This document shows positions 1-12,144 of a stretch of 64,000 nt of DNA, in pieces. The notes beneath the pieces are model-generated. The model was not told where the DNA came from, searched no databases, and saw nothing but the letters and a program-made list of their open reading frames with translations. The stretch is taken from the NCBI GenBank assembly GCA_005406025.1, contig BGZK01001212.1, positions 124,001 through 188,000 on the forward strand, read 5' to 3'. Within the stretch, counting starts at the first letter, position 1, and each line of letters opens with the position of its first letter. Both the position numbers and the translations under genes were made by a program. The DNA comes from Eumeta japonica. Its lineage: Eukaryota; Arthropoda; Insecta; Lepidoptera; Psychidae.

Positions 1-340
1 TACGTCCTTTAGAGGTAATGAAAAAGGAATCCTTATACGAACACTTTGCTGACTGTGTGTCTGTATACCAGTCTGTTAAGAGTTTTTTTTTCAGGAACTC
101 GTTAAGGTACCAACTTTAAATGAACAAAACAAATTAATGTTTGTGATCCCTTAAAGCTGTACAAAAAACCAAGCTTCTTCAACGTTATAAAAAAATACAA
201 TTCGGCCGTTTATGTCGCAAATCTTAAAACTCGCAAGTAAATCGAAACCCATAGGACATTTCCCATTGGCATTGATGGATGAAGTAATTACATACGAAAT
301 TAAGCTCGTGTAGAATTTTTAGGGTGTGAGTTCTATTCTC
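1..340 (+). repeat. Lepidopteran interspersed repeat, copy 1 (edge-truncated)
   Basis: This is a diverged copy of the repeat seen better preserved at 42477-43130 and again at 30195-30530. Shared landmarks in the same order are a run of aaaaggaa, 'cttatacga.cacttt', a gtctgt stretch, 'gatccctt.aagctgta', 'cggccgtttatg.cgcaaat' and 'actcgcaagtaaatc'. The upstream part is cut by the window edge. It is probably the tail of a non-LTR or SINE-type retroposon that is very common in Lepidoptera. No coding potential was seen. Confidence 0.65.
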
Positions 341-1271
341 AATTGTACGATTTTTTTTCCGAAACATAGTTTAGGGTGGTATTAATAAACGTCATTCAAA
401 TGATATGCGCAAGAATTAACGTGGGAGCGAAACGTACGTTATTTTCTATAGCGAAGCGCTATAACTGTCTTGTTTTTCGACTCTTAAGATGGAACGCTGC
501 ACTTATGTGTGTTTTAGTAATGCGACCTTAAGCCTTTCACGCCAGCTCAGTACGCGATGAAGACAACTAAAGATCTCCTTCAACATTGTGCTGGAATCAT
601 CCGGTACCAATTGCTTAATATGATTTACGATTTGCGCATGGGATGATTCGATTTGGTCTTTTTGAACTCATCGGTCAATTTGCTAGCGGTTAAGATTCAA
701 ACCAGGTATCATATGAATTGAAAGCAACGAGCTGAGAATTCCGTCAACAACTCTCTATTCCATTTTGGACATGCTTTTAGTTATACAAAAAATAATTTTA
801 TAAATAACTGTTACAGTGTTGCAGGTTGTATCATAAAAGCGATATTTAATTAATGCACGATTATTTGATATCGAGACAATTTTTCGTTTTCCTATTGCTG
901 CTTCATATCGAGTAGATGTCAGGCAGCCTGCATTGTTTCTCTATCGTTACATTACACGCAAATACAATCTCGTATTTTGTTTAGGAACGTGCTCAACGAC
1001 GGCTTTGGACGGATTAATTGTAAACAATTAAGACCATTATAAGTTACTTATTCTTGTGATAAGAAAACTTTATCTAAAATACATTAGAGCCCATTCCATT
1101 TGTGTTTAGGTTTGCCCAAATTCACTACTCGCTAAGAAAGTTCAGGCAAATTCATTGATGGGAGTTGAATAACTAGTCAAACAATAAAGACATTGAGGAG
1201 CAATGCTAATTTGTTTTGCTAACAAGAGGGAGGACGGAGACTACTTTTTGCTCCCTTTCTGTCGGCCGTTT
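341..1271. other. Intergenic, nothing recognised
   Basis: AT-rich sequence with no convincing reading frame, splice pattern or repeat boundary visible. Confidence 0.6.
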
Positions 1272-1817
1272 TATCATGTCGACGTCCTTATTATGTCGAT
1301 GTTTTCGTGATATTGATATGTTTATTATGTTGATGTTTTTTTTTTTTTATTTTAATGATATTTTATTATATCGAATTCTTTATTATATCGATGTTTTCAT
1401 TTTATTGATGTCTATATAATATCTATGTTTTTATTAAATTGACGTCTTTATTATGTCGAAGTATTTATTAAGTATAACTATATATTTATCATATTGATGG
1501 CTTTATTATGTCCATGGTTTTATTATATTAATGTTTTTATTATGTCAATAATTTTATTGTATTGATGTGTTTATTATGTAGATGTTTTTATTATATTGAG
1601 TTCTTATTATATCGATGTTTTTATTGTATTGATGTCTTTATTATGTTAATGGTTTTATTATGTAGTTTATTATATAGATATTTTTATTATATTGAGTTCC
1701 TCATTATATCGATGTTTTTATTTTATTGATGTCTTTATTATGTCAATAGTTTTATTATATTGATGTGTTTATTACTTTGATATCTTTATTATGGCGATGG
1801 TTTTATTATATAAGACC
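1272..1817 (+). repeat. 17-bp AT-rich minisatellite array
   Basis: About 32 imperfect tandem units of 17 bp with consensus roughly YTTTATTATRTYGATGT. The period is clearest at 1500-1640, where consecutive units can be laid end to end without gaps. Units vary at the pair before GATG (GTC, ATT, GTA) and a few indels disturb the register near 1330-1380 and 1660-1680. A frame that reads through part of it is only a repeat artefact. Confidence 0.85.
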
Positions 1818-2924
1818 GATATCATGTTATTACTAGCTTTCATTAGCCAATGCGTCGGGGTGGATTTAAGAATAAAATTAATTACCTACAATTTTAACAA
1901 ACAGTTTAAATAAAGCATTAGTTAAATATTAATTTAATCCTCAAACTGCCGATCTGTAAAATTCCCATCAAAATCTTTTCAGAGGCTTTTAAGTGTTGGC
2001 ATAATAAGCAGACAAATGGACCGCCAGAATTTTGAAAACCCTTATTTTGGGCTCCTAACTTTGTGAATAATCGTTCGCAATTAGTTTTCATAAATATCTT
2101 TAATGTACAAGTACCACCACATTTCAATTTAAAAGAAACGTTTTAGATTGCTCTGCCCCTGTTAAAATCTCCTTTATTCAAATATAAGTAGGTTTATTAT
2201 TAGCAGATTTCTTTTGATCGCAAATAGACAATTGAGATATATATTTTTACGATTTTATTATCCTCATAATCTATCGGTTTAATTTGACGACTGGAAAAAT
2301 GTATTTTTTTAATATCAGTCGTCTGTCATATTAATATAAAAGCACCAAAAAACCTCAGTTTAACTGAAGAAAAATTTCCGGATTATTCAGTATCATACAT
2401 ATTTTTTAATATTCTGCTCAATAGATTGTTAATATTATTTTTGTTTCGGTTGCAGTAAACATTGTACAAATAAGGAAATTTGGTCGGATTTCGTGTTTTG
2501 TAATAATGTTTGTTACAATTGTAATTTATGTAATTGTATTTATAATGTACTTAATTAATAAGGATTTGAATTGATATATTATTGATAAGTCATAAGGCCT
2601 TCGTAAGTTATGCTCCATTTTTATTGAAAATATTTTTAAGCAACTATAATTATTATATTGTCGTGATACTTTCATCCCGTCTCCATTGATTATAACTCTG
2701 AATCGAAAGGATCGTGGCCAACTAAGAACTACGATTTGAAACGAAGTATGAACGCCTTATTGGTAAAGCTTATGACATAACTTATAGCATGGTGCTATAT
2801 AACATTATATTATATAATAATTGACGTAATGACAAAATTTTTAATTTCATTTTACAAAGTTTTTAAATAAAACCTACGTAACAGACAGATACGCGATACA
2901 AGTTATTCTGTATGGGCATAGAAT
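1818..2924. other. Intergenic, nothing recognised
   Basis: AT-rich sequence; short frames on both strands have no recognisable motif, and no exon-like segment was seen. Confidence 0.6.
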
Positions 2925-3130
2925 AAATGCCTTATTTTTTTATATGGAATAATCTGTCTGTCAATCATGATCTCTATCCCGGTCTTGTTCTCAATTTGAA
3001 TTCCAATTCTGCTGTCGGTTCCGATTCTGGTCTCATACAACATTCTAATCCCAATTCTGCTCTTGATTCCGATCTCACTTCCGCTCGCGATTCGAATATA
3101 GATCTCATTCTCAATTACGCGATCACTCAA
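2925..3130 (+). repeat. Degenerate 'gattccgattct' repeat, copy 1
   Basis: A leader (tttttatatgga, then 'tgtcaatcatgatctc') is followed by many short imperfect repeats built on gattcc/gattct/ctcaattc, about 6 or 12 bp apart. A second copy with the same leader and repeat type is at 49640-49795 in POLR2D intron 2. Frames through it give low-complexity peptides on either strand, which are artefacts of the repeat. Confidence 0.6.
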
Positions 3131-4887
3131 ATATAAAAAAATACATTTTTTGAAATTACCTATAAATATAAACTATTGAAAAAACGCTTCCAAATTTTAT
3201 CAGATCTATTATTAAAAAAAAACTGCTTTGAATGCTGTAAATTTGGGTAAAAATGGTTTTCTTCATAGATAGATATGTTGAAAGAAATATTGTCATAAAA
3301 GAATTTTTACGTAATAATTTTTGGATTTCATAAATGTCCATTTTTAAAATAAAAACAATTTTTGGACCTAAAATTATTTTATTGCATGCCGCAAGTTGTA
3401 CATATTGGTTACTTCGTTCAAATGATATCTTTGACAAAATACTTGAAAAATAAGGCATTTTTTGATACCTCTAATAATTTTGCAGGAGAACGCCGATAGC
3501 TGTAAACACGAAAATATCATCAATAACACCACCACGAAAATAATAATATAGACACATTCTTTTGAGTAATCATGTTTTGGTGCTTGCTCCAAGTTTTGGG
3601 GCTGGCCAGCAAGGTCAAACATTGTCCAGATTTTTTTATAAATAGTACTCAAATTCCACTTACGGACACGCTGGTTCAACGAAAACCAATATGTTACTTT
3701 TGTAGAGATTAACGGAGTTGAGGCTTTATTTTTTTTAATTACGATCTTTGTCTTTCAAATACACTATATGGTATCGTAAACAGTAAGAATGCTCTTGCGT
3801 CCAACACCGCCTTCTTGTCTGCTAAACTACGGAGGTCTTTGATATGACATTTGATTAGTAAATAACAACGCTTAATACCTAATACTAAGGATTCAGTTGA
3901 CAATATTTATAGGGTGAATATTGCCCTAGAAAATGTTATACAGACCAAACTGACAACATATTAAAAAAAAAAAAGGTCACATCATAAGCACCCGGAACCA
4001 ACGAACTTACATTAAACTATTGACAGATGTTAGTGAAGCAAGAGAGGTATGTAAAAATCAAAGTCTGTAGTTTCTGTCTACCCGGACTATAGACGTGAGT
4101 TTAAATATATTCTAGAATGACGTTTGACGTTCGATATATGCGCGGAAAAGTTCAAAACAATGCACTACCTATAATATTTATGACATGTTACACAGCACCG
4201 ATTCGTTTTAATTTTTTTTATAGTTCTACCTATTTAAAAATCTCTTTCGTGTAGCATTATAAAGTTTCACCTAGTTGGTCATTATAAACGCACACTATTA
4301 TTATATCAAATAAGAAGTTTTGGTACTCGAGTACGCGCGTTCGAGTTGGTGCTGTGCAACACACTTGCCTAATATTGTGCAATTTTCCGCTTTCCACTTA
4401 CTTCACGAGGACCACAAAAAAGAAACAGTGATTTCATACTGAACAAAATTCGTGTTGTTCTATAAATATAACATAAAATCATTTATTGGGTGATTTGTTA
4501 ATTTAGGATCGACATTCTCTTTAATGTTGCATAATGTTCAAAAGTAATCAAATACTGCATTTCCAAGTTATTTTCCCGTTGACTTCTGCACAAACTTTTT
4601 ATTTGCTTGTACATTACAATAACCATTCGCACATCCACAGACAAACTTAATTCAATGCACATACTAGTTTTATGTCTTTTATATTAAAACACAATATATT
4701 ATTTGCCTAGAAATAATTAAAATATATTACTTAGAAATAAATAACATATATGTTATTGTATATACCTATATACAATAAGCAAATATAATTCGATAATTAT
4801 ATTATTGATCTCGATAGATCAATATAATAAAAGCCATACACGATTATTGTAATTTTCCATTCAATAATAAGTCTGATTTCCACTCAC
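3131..4887. other. Intergenic or intron, nothing firm
   Basis: AT-rich. If the exon at 4888-4945 is real, this stretch is the first intron of that minus-strand gene, because no matching acceptor and coding exon is obvious here. A minus-strand frame at 3374-3679 contains a segment faintly like the central part of mariner transposases but is too weak to call. Confidence 0.5.
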
Positions 4888-4945
4888 CTTCATCGTCTTT
4901 CCCTCCGAGAGCGATGACGAGGTTGCTCCTCAGCATGTGCGCCAT
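4888..4945 (-). CDS. Putative first coding exon of an unrecognised gene (rest outside window)
   Basis: I do not recognise the product. On the minus strand an ATG at 4945 opens 19 codons, MAHMLRSNLVIALGGKDDE, plus one base, followed directly by a canonical donor GTGAGT at 4887-4882. The segment is clearly richer in G+C than its surroundings, which is typical of real exons here, and the frame is open throughout. The donor implies phase 1, so the next exon must start with the last two bases of the split codon. I found no convincing partner exon at 1-4880, so it probably lies beyond the left edge. An in-frame ATG three codons downstream could also be the start. It might be a conserved non-exonic segment instead. 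Confidence 0.5.
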
Positions 4946-5770
4946 CGGGATCCGATTGTTTTACAAGTATTACGAAGATCTTCAAATGAGTGAAAAATTT
5001 AAAAGTGTACAAAACTAACTGCTAAAACTCTGTAATTACTACCTTTATTCACTACATATATATAATTTTGAATAAAGACTTGCTACGGGTGTATTCCGAA
5101 CAAAAAAACAATATAATTTTCAAACAAAAAAAAGGACGATATTTTATTAATACGTGAATACCGCGCAAGTCGGTGAATACTCGATTAGGCTACATCTCTG
5201 ACAGTAGAAGGGAAATGCGCGTAGGTATGTAAAGAAAACCTTACTGTGCTTACGATGTACCTACTAACTGGAGAATGGTGATCGCTGCGCGTTGACCGAA
5301 ATTATAGGTCGTGTTATCCCACCACGTGACGTCGCACAGGGGAATAATGAAAGCTGTGGAGTTGATACCGAACTAATAATCAAAAGTTCATACTATGAGA
5401 TTTTATTTTAAAATATCTCTCTGAGCCTGGGTGTGATGAGTGGTTAACGAATGATTTGATACCCTGGAAAGTACCTATGAGAAAAGAAGAAGGATAGAGG
5501 AGGGTGTTGCGATGTTCAACTATGGAAAGTCGGTATCTCTCTGTGTCCGTCCCTGATCTCGGGCGACGTCAAGGAGTGTCAAAGCAAGGAATGATTGTTA
5601 CTTCGTTTAGGCAGAGCACGTAAATATTTATACTGTTTGGCCGATATTACTAAATTACACTATTCAATTATATAAGAGAAGCAATATATATTTCAACTTA
5701 TAATTAAATTTCAATTTCATTTACATTTTTTACGAGCCAAATTAAAATAGTCTGTCTTACTGAATAAGTG
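4946..5770 (-). other. Upstream region of the 4888 exon; otherwise nothing recognised
   Basis: If the exon at 4888-4945 is real, its 5' UTR and promoter lie here on the minus strand. A somewhat more GC-rich part with a cacgtgacgtc motif is near 5321-5335. No TATA box could be tied to a start site. Confidence 0.35.
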
Positions 5771-5774
5771 ATCT

Positions 5775-6440
5775 ATGACGGAATATTTTTGCGTGATAAT
5801 TTTTTACAATTTAAAATGTCGATTAAAACTAGAAAAATCCTTTGAAAGACTTCAAATGATGTTTAAATGCAAAAGCTGTTCTCAAGCAACTTTTTGCTGG
5901 TGGTTCAACAAATTTAAACGCGTTCTTTGGCGGATAAAAACAATAATGTCTACTATTTGACGGCTACTACAGAAGAAAACATGCCGAAGGCGAAAAATTT
6001 AATACAAGAGAATAGGCGAATTAGATATTCACGAAGAGTTCAGCATACACTGCAGATTGCATCAGGAAGTGTGCATGAAACTCTAGGGCATCTTCATATA
6101 TCGAAAATAGTTTCACATTGGGTACCGCTCAATCTAACTGAAAATCAGCAGCAGGTTCAAGTAAAATGGTGACGTGAAACGATAGCATAATTTAAAGCAG
6201 GCTCGTGTCGACGTGTTTACAATATCATTACGGGTGATGACTCGTGGCTTTGTGTGTGTATGATGCAAAAGCCAAGAAGTCTGTTTTTCCGGCGGGTTTA
6301 TTAGCATCGACCCATACGAAATCAAAGAAGGTAAAATGCTGAATGGTCACTAAATGTTTGCCAGAAGTTTTTAGAGCTGGGAGCAGCGAGCGATCGATAT
6401 CAGGGCTCCTACTGCTACTCCACCACATCGCGTCAGTAAA
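5775..6440 (+). pseudogene. Dead mariner transposase, copy a
   Basis: A decayed mariner-family DNA transposon coding region; mariner transposases cut and paste DNA at TA sites. The N-terminal helix-turn-helix part reads from 5775 (IIFYNLK, then FCWWFNKFKR). A second frame from 5927 carries TATTEENMPKAKNLIQENRR and HWVPLNLTENQQQ, matching the hallmark linker region. After an in-frame stop at about 6170 comes RRVYNIITGDDSW, the block holding the first catalytic aspartate. From 6340 come CLPEVF and a degraded LLLLHH block. Frameshifts, stops and internal deletions rule out activity, and the C-terminal third was not found. It belongs to a different mariner lineage from the copies at 10, 13, 40 and 54 kb. 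Confidence 0.85.
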
Positions 6441-9400
6441 ATAATTAACATGTAATAATAATAAAATAATAACAATTATACTTTTTGTAACATCGAGAAT
6501 TTTAAATTCCTCGTGCACATTGATAATACTCAATAAGCGAATGCGATAAGTGGACAATAATCGTGAAACCTTATTGTAACAATTGTCATTCATTAATGCT
6601 GAAAAATATGAAATGTTTAAAAACAACACCTCTAAAATCACTGTAAAAACAACACCTCTAAAATCAATCAAATATCTCCGATTGCACCACCAGCGGTAAC
6701 GTAAATTTCCACAGGCTATGCAAATGAAATCGATAAAAATACGAAACGATATAAAAAAAAAATGTTTCGATGGTTATTTTTGACTTCTTTCATCTGTTTA
6801 ACTCAACAGTAAACCTAACTGATATCACGTTCTCAAAATATTTTCGTACCAAAACGAATAGAAATACGTCAAAAAAATTGCGAATTGGTATCCAGCAATT
6901 GCAGTACCATTCAGTCGGTATCACGTCAAAGATTTTCTTCAAAATTCATCAGTCTAGTCACACAATTTAAACAACGTTGCTATTTATAGTAATTTAAAAT
7001 GTTACATGAGAGCTTAATCCGTGAGGCTATCATAATAGATAATATAAATATATAAAAAAATAGACCTAAAAAGAATTTTAATAGATACCTCGCTTTTTTA
7101 CATATTATAATTTTGATGGTACATATGACAGAAACTCTATTCCTTCCCACGTTCTGAACATGCACGTTGTTATAATCATAGAAACGACAAAGATATCAGC
7201 CAGACGCTACTAGCGTGTATTATAATTAACGCATCATTTGCACGCTGAAGTGGCGGGCGAGATTCATTCGATATCACCTATACATATCAAAGCATTTGCA
7301 TCACAATTTCTTAAGTTCTAACAACATAATTCGTAACAAATTCTTTGAAGCGTACAAGAGAAGTGTTTGCCAGCAATTTTTTAATTTCAATAAATGAAAT
7401 ATATTTTCTGTCTGTAAATTTGACACCTAGACTAAATCTAACTTTAAGAAAAAAGAAGTTAATCTCTATCGATCCCCTGACTTGAAATGTAACCTGCTGT
7501 AATTCAATTAGTATACGTACAGTTAGAAAGTTGAACTCAAAGAAGTTAATAGTTGTTCCATAATTTTACGGAGAACTACTATGAGATGTTTTCACTATTT
7601 CGTAACGTCCCATCATAAATAAATATCTATTATATAGATGATTTTATAGGTAAATGTCCGTAAATGTGTTTGACTGTACAAAATATTTACATACACATAG
7701 AACATAGTTAGATAAAAAATTTCCATCCCATTGATATGGAAAATTTCTTACTAATTTAGTCCGAATTTCATTATACATACATTGAATGCAAGCATAGTAA
7801 ATATTGAATTTTTTAATTTAAAAAATATTTACTTGAACTTAAAGTCATTATTAATGCATTTCGGGGATATAATCTATTTCAATGTTATTTCGAAAGCGCA
7901 CACTAATTGAAACATATACCAGTAATTGCAATTTTTTTTTTCGTAATAAAATTAATTAAATATAATTACTTTTGTTACTCGTTTGGTCGATTAGTTCACT
8001 ATAAATAATCCGATGTTTGCCGCGGGTAAGTACATAGCAATTTAGATACCGTCGTCTGACTGCCAACTGAGATAAGTTAATAATATAAGCTTGAAGTATT
8101 ATGTATACATATGAGCAATACCGTAAAGGTTGGCTGTAAAAATAAATTCATCCTCAACGACTTATACCTACTGCGCGTTAACAATCGGCTAAAATAAATT
8201 TGCACTCTTAATCACTCCAGAAGTTAAACATTACTGGCAACTATAAATAGTTCGGTTATATGAAAAGATAAGGTTATATGCCATGAGCTCACGCCTATTT
8301 CCCAGAAGGGTGGGCAAATGTCACAGACGGCCACTTGGTAAATTTTTAATGTTGCTTCACTGACATTGATTAATCTTATTGTGTACAAGCTCAGATAAAG
8401 TCTGTTTATTAATTCAGCACTAAATGAAGCCATTAGCCATTACGACAATCAAAAGCCAAACAAACACTTGAAAACAAAATTGTGACAGATATATTGAGAA
8501 ACAAAATCTATCTGAAATCACCTGAGAAACAAATATTTTTTGAATATTGTTTTTTAAGACGCGTTGAGAATGGAATGGTGTCAATATTATACAGGTATCT
8601 ACGGATGTACAAATGCACCATCAGAGTACTATTAGGTACGAACTACCCAAAATGTTATGGAATCAGGTTGCTAGTTTACACACATGATTTGACTCGTGCG
8701 TGATGTGTTATTAGAAGGTTTTATTTAACCTAGCTTATTTATTTGTTTGTACTTTCTGGTGAAATCTAGAACATAAAATTTGATTTATTCCGTACTGAAA
8801 CTCGGTATACATACATAAACTCGCTAACAAAACAAAAATATGGCGATCAGAGGCAATAGTGTTGCTGTCGCCATGCCATGCCACAGTGCCAGGATTGTGT
8901 CTATTCGAGGCGACTCAACAACGATTAATAGCACTGACTATAAGCTCTTCGTATTCCTACACGTTTGGTTTTTACAATAAAATATATATAACCCAGATCC
9001 GGTGTTGTAGCCATGATTAACGGTTAATAGTTTCTATATATGGACTCATTTGATTACTTTTTGTTAATCCTTTAAAAGCATTGTTCAGTGCACCCTGATG
9101 ATAGATTTGAAATGTGTAATTTCTGAATAAGTATCTTTAAGGTGTCAACCTGGAGCTAATCCCCAAATCAATGCGAGTCTCGTGATAATGCTTCAATAGC
9201 ATTAGGTTGTTAAAAATGATGTCGACAAACTATATCGAGCGGGGTATCACTGAATAGACGTTTGAAAATCATTATCAAGTTTTTCTAACCATTTTTCATT
9301 TTGAATAGCCATTTAGGATCTATAACGATTTAAATTTAGTTTGCAACCATTCTTACTTAGATTGTTAAAACTCATAACAAAGCTGTAATAAAATCTTAAA

Positions 9401-9765
9401 TCTTCTTAACTTGAAAATAATTATTGTAAAATCAGAACAACGATACAAAATAGCAGTAAAGACGAAAAAAAAAAATCATATCATATCTAGTAGTAGTAAC
9501 ATATCATTGAGTAGATCTTTTAAAAGCAAGATGATGTTTCCTACACCATTTTGCTCCAACTAACCTCTATTTGAGAATTAAACAACTTGAATTTAAAATT
9601 AGAATAATCATGATTATTACAACAAGACACGAAATTGACAGCGCTCATGACGAGGAAGAAGTCTTATATAATTAATTCTCAAAACGGAATGAAAAAGTAG
9701 TAAATAAAAAAAATTGAAAAAAAAACCCGACTACGATAAAGGAAACTAAAAAGATGGATACAAGG
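6441..9765. other. Intergenic, nothing recognised
   Basis: A long AT-rich stretch. The only structure noted is a short tandem duplication at about 6617-6668 (two copies of aaacaacacctctaaaatca). No exon-like segments were seen. Confidence 0.55.
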
Positions 9766-9912
9766 TCATGTAAAAATTCATATAATTTAATATAACAAAC
9801 ATTTACAATCGGAGGCATCAGATAAATGTTACCCTACTTGATGCGACTGTTGCTACATGTGTGCCTCCGACTGCAAATATTTGTCTAATTTAATGGGACG
9901 CTTTTTTACATC
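9766..9912. repeat. Palindromic MITE-like element
   Basis: Inverted arms of 23 bp at 9795-9817 and 9862-9884 (acaaa.attt.ca.tcggaggca) enclose a 44-bp loop, and weaker inverted similarity extends outwards (atgtaaaaa, aattta) to about 9766 and 9912. This is the shape of a short non-autonomous element that folds on itself. No target duplication could be fixed. The flank 'cccgactacgataaaggaaac' resembles sequence common in lepidopteran repeats. Confidence 0.55.
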
Positions 9913-10097
9913 ATCTTCTTTCCGTCTTATTAAAATTTTTTTACGCTGTTGGTTTTTAATTCAAATGTTTCATTTAGATTTTCTTAATTATTTACTTCTC
10001 TAAATATATCTTATGAGTTATTCAACTATTACTCATTAACTTGTAAAACCTATTTAGTTATGATACGTGTCCTTTATCTTCGATATACATATATATA

Positions 10098-10546
10098 AGG
10101 TTGGAGAAAAAATTTTTTTCGTATTTTATATACAAATTCCACATAATTTTTCATATATATATATGTATATACATGAATATGCTCTTTTGTTAAATAACTT
10201 GTTGTCATCTTGTAAGTAGTGACATAATCCCATTTTGAGACTTCTGATGAAAAAACTGCGACAAGTAATTTTGACAGTCGTCTATTGATGATAACTTAAC
10301 ACTAACTAAAGAATTCTGAAGAGACCGAAACAGGTGGAAATCTGAGGGTGCAAAGTCAGGGCCATATGGTAGATGCATTAACACTTCCCAATCAAACTCT
10401 CTCAATATTTGCTGAGTAGCTAAGTGTATGTGTGATCTAGCGTTATAATGGTGAAAAACCACCCAACTAGGAAAGTTGTCAAATAATGTGAAGCCTAAAT
10501 TACATTTCGTTATATAGAGGTTATTTAGTGGTATTTCATATTTCAA
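10098..10546 (-). pseudogene. Mariner copy b: 3' terminus and transposase C-terminal part
   Basis: The left edge (aggttggagaaaaaa, then cgtattttatatacaaattc) is the same terminus seen at 40376 and 53733, so all three are one mariner family in the same orientation. On the minus strand the coding remnant reads WVVFHHYNARSH, LREFDWEVLMHLPYGPDFAP and SDFHLFRSLQNSL, the C-terminal catalytic blocks (the NAR and PYSPDLAPSD regions). The sequence before WVVFHH does not match the family, so the copy is truncated at about 10465. The catalytic SPD triplet is changed to GPD. An AT run at about 10145-10170 sits at the same place as the large AT microsatellite of the 40-kb copy. Confidence 0.85.
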
Positions 10547-10711
10547 GTAATTGTTTTACAATATTTTATATGAACGTTTACTTGTATAATACATTTGTCT
10601 TTTTATTTAGTCCAAAAAACGTTCACACCGTCAAATTAAAAGACTATCTCATAAAAGTCGCATCTGTGACCTTTAAAAAACATTATAATACAATTCTATT
10701 TCGTTTAAACG

Positions 10712-10715
<4 letters not shown>

Positions 10716-10791
<76 letters not shown>

Positions 10792-10800
10792 CTTTATGGA
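10716..10800. repeat. (TA)n microsatellite
   Basis: A nearly pure TA run of about 85 bp with a few interruptions near its right end. Repeated YIYI frames over it are artefacts. Confidence 0.95.
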
Positions 10801-11496
10801 TATATATAATATATACATATATCGATTATATAATATATAATCTTGTATTAGTCCTCTTTATGATCGCTTTGACTTTTTGATGTAGTACAAAAGTAGTTTA
10901 TATTATAGTAGTTTATAATGTGGTTGTAATGGCGACCACAATATTGCTTCTTGTTAGTGATAAGATGTCTAAATGACAACCGTATATAGGTCTTAAATTT
11001 GCCTCGTCCAAAACGTATTGTCATATACATATTTCGTATAAGAACTTTTGAAGATCCTATCCTTATACGACACTTATATAATGTTTATATGACGAATATT
11101 CAAATTTATATGCCTTAAATAACTGATGGTTTTGAAATGATTACCTAAGTTATAGTAACAAACATTTTGATTGTTTAATGGTTTTACGTGGTACTGTTTT
11201 GCAAACTTGTATATTTTTCTCTGTTGTGACTGCCATTTTATTTAATAATTCGGTCTATCTCGTTACTTACTAATTAAATTCGTTGAAATAATGGATTTAA
11301 AACAATGGAATAAAATTATTTCAGGTGCAAGACAAGAAAACCTACTTAGAACTAAACAGAAGTCTTAGACAAGGCAAAGCGAGTCTAAAGATGGTTCCAT
11401 AGAAACAAATAGTAATTGTGAAAAGCGAAGCTCTTTTAAGTACCTACAAATATAAATGATCTCTAGTTATACACACGAAGAACTTAATGTTAAGTA
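10801..11496. other. Intergenic, nothing recognised
   Basis: AT-rich sequence without a supported gene or element boundary. Confidence 0.55.
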
Positions 11497-12144
11497 TACC
11501 GGGTGTAAGTGACAGTCCTCCACAAACTGATAGGGTGCATTCAGACCCTTATTTTGAATCAAAATCCATTGGAAATTTTCTCATGAAAAAAAAAATGGTT
11601 TTTTTTCAGTTGAAACTACTTTATTTCTGTGCAAAATCACATTTTCTGTACCCTGCATTCCATTTTTGTAAGTAAAACAGGAAAAATAAAAAAAAGCAGC
11701 AATGGGTCTTTAAATTACTTTAACGAACAACGCACGGAATCAGGTGTTTTACTATCTGTCTACTACAGAGTTCACCGAGTTCACGCTGTCACGCCCGGCG
11801 CGGCGCGCGGGGCGAGGCAGCGGCGGAGGCCTTCAGTCGCGCGTTGGCTCCTTTGAACTCTTTCTGTTCGTGCCGCGATCTGCCGCGACGCGTTACTTTG
11901 CACTGTGCGCCGGTCTGGGAAAATCGTACTTAAGTCCGCGGCGACGGGCGGCCGACAACTCGCTGTGCTGCGCGCCCGCAATATTTAAAAATGGTAGCGA
12001 TACATTGCGCAGGAGGTGATAAAACAAATCAGTTTTCTTGGATTCCCTTAACTTTCCTGAAATAATTTCATGCGCAGATCATCTTAGTATAATATACTGA
12101 GTTCACTCTATCAGTTTGTGGAAGGCTGTCCCTTACACCCGGTA
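11497..12144. mobile_element. 648-bp inverted-repeat element with GC-rich core
   Basis: Terminal inverted repeats of 41 bp (11497-11537 and 12104-12144) start TACCGGGTGTAAG and match at nearly every position, including ccacaaactgata. Both ends are flanked by TA, which fits a TA target duplication as in Tc1/mariner relatives. Between the arms the two halves are not related. The core at about 11780-11985 is very rich in GC and CpG and contrasts sharply with the AT-rich surroundings. No conserved protein is recognised in the overlapping frames there. It is best described as a non-autonomous TIR element; the family is not identified. Confidence 0.75.

Noticed and set aside
3374..3679. 101-codon minus-strand frame with WTMFDLAGQPQ and a hydrophobic stretch
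   Set aside because: Faint likeness to the central mariner region but no unambiguous catalytic block; not supported as a gene or membrane protein.
10528..10809. Open frame with a long YIYIYI run (also 40337-40636 and 40362-40634)
   Set aside because: Pure translation of TA microsatellites; no coding features.
11629..12019. Overlapping GC-rich frames with Arg/Ala-rich peptides
   Set aside because: Frames stay open on several phases because of the GC-rich core of the TIR element; no domain seen.
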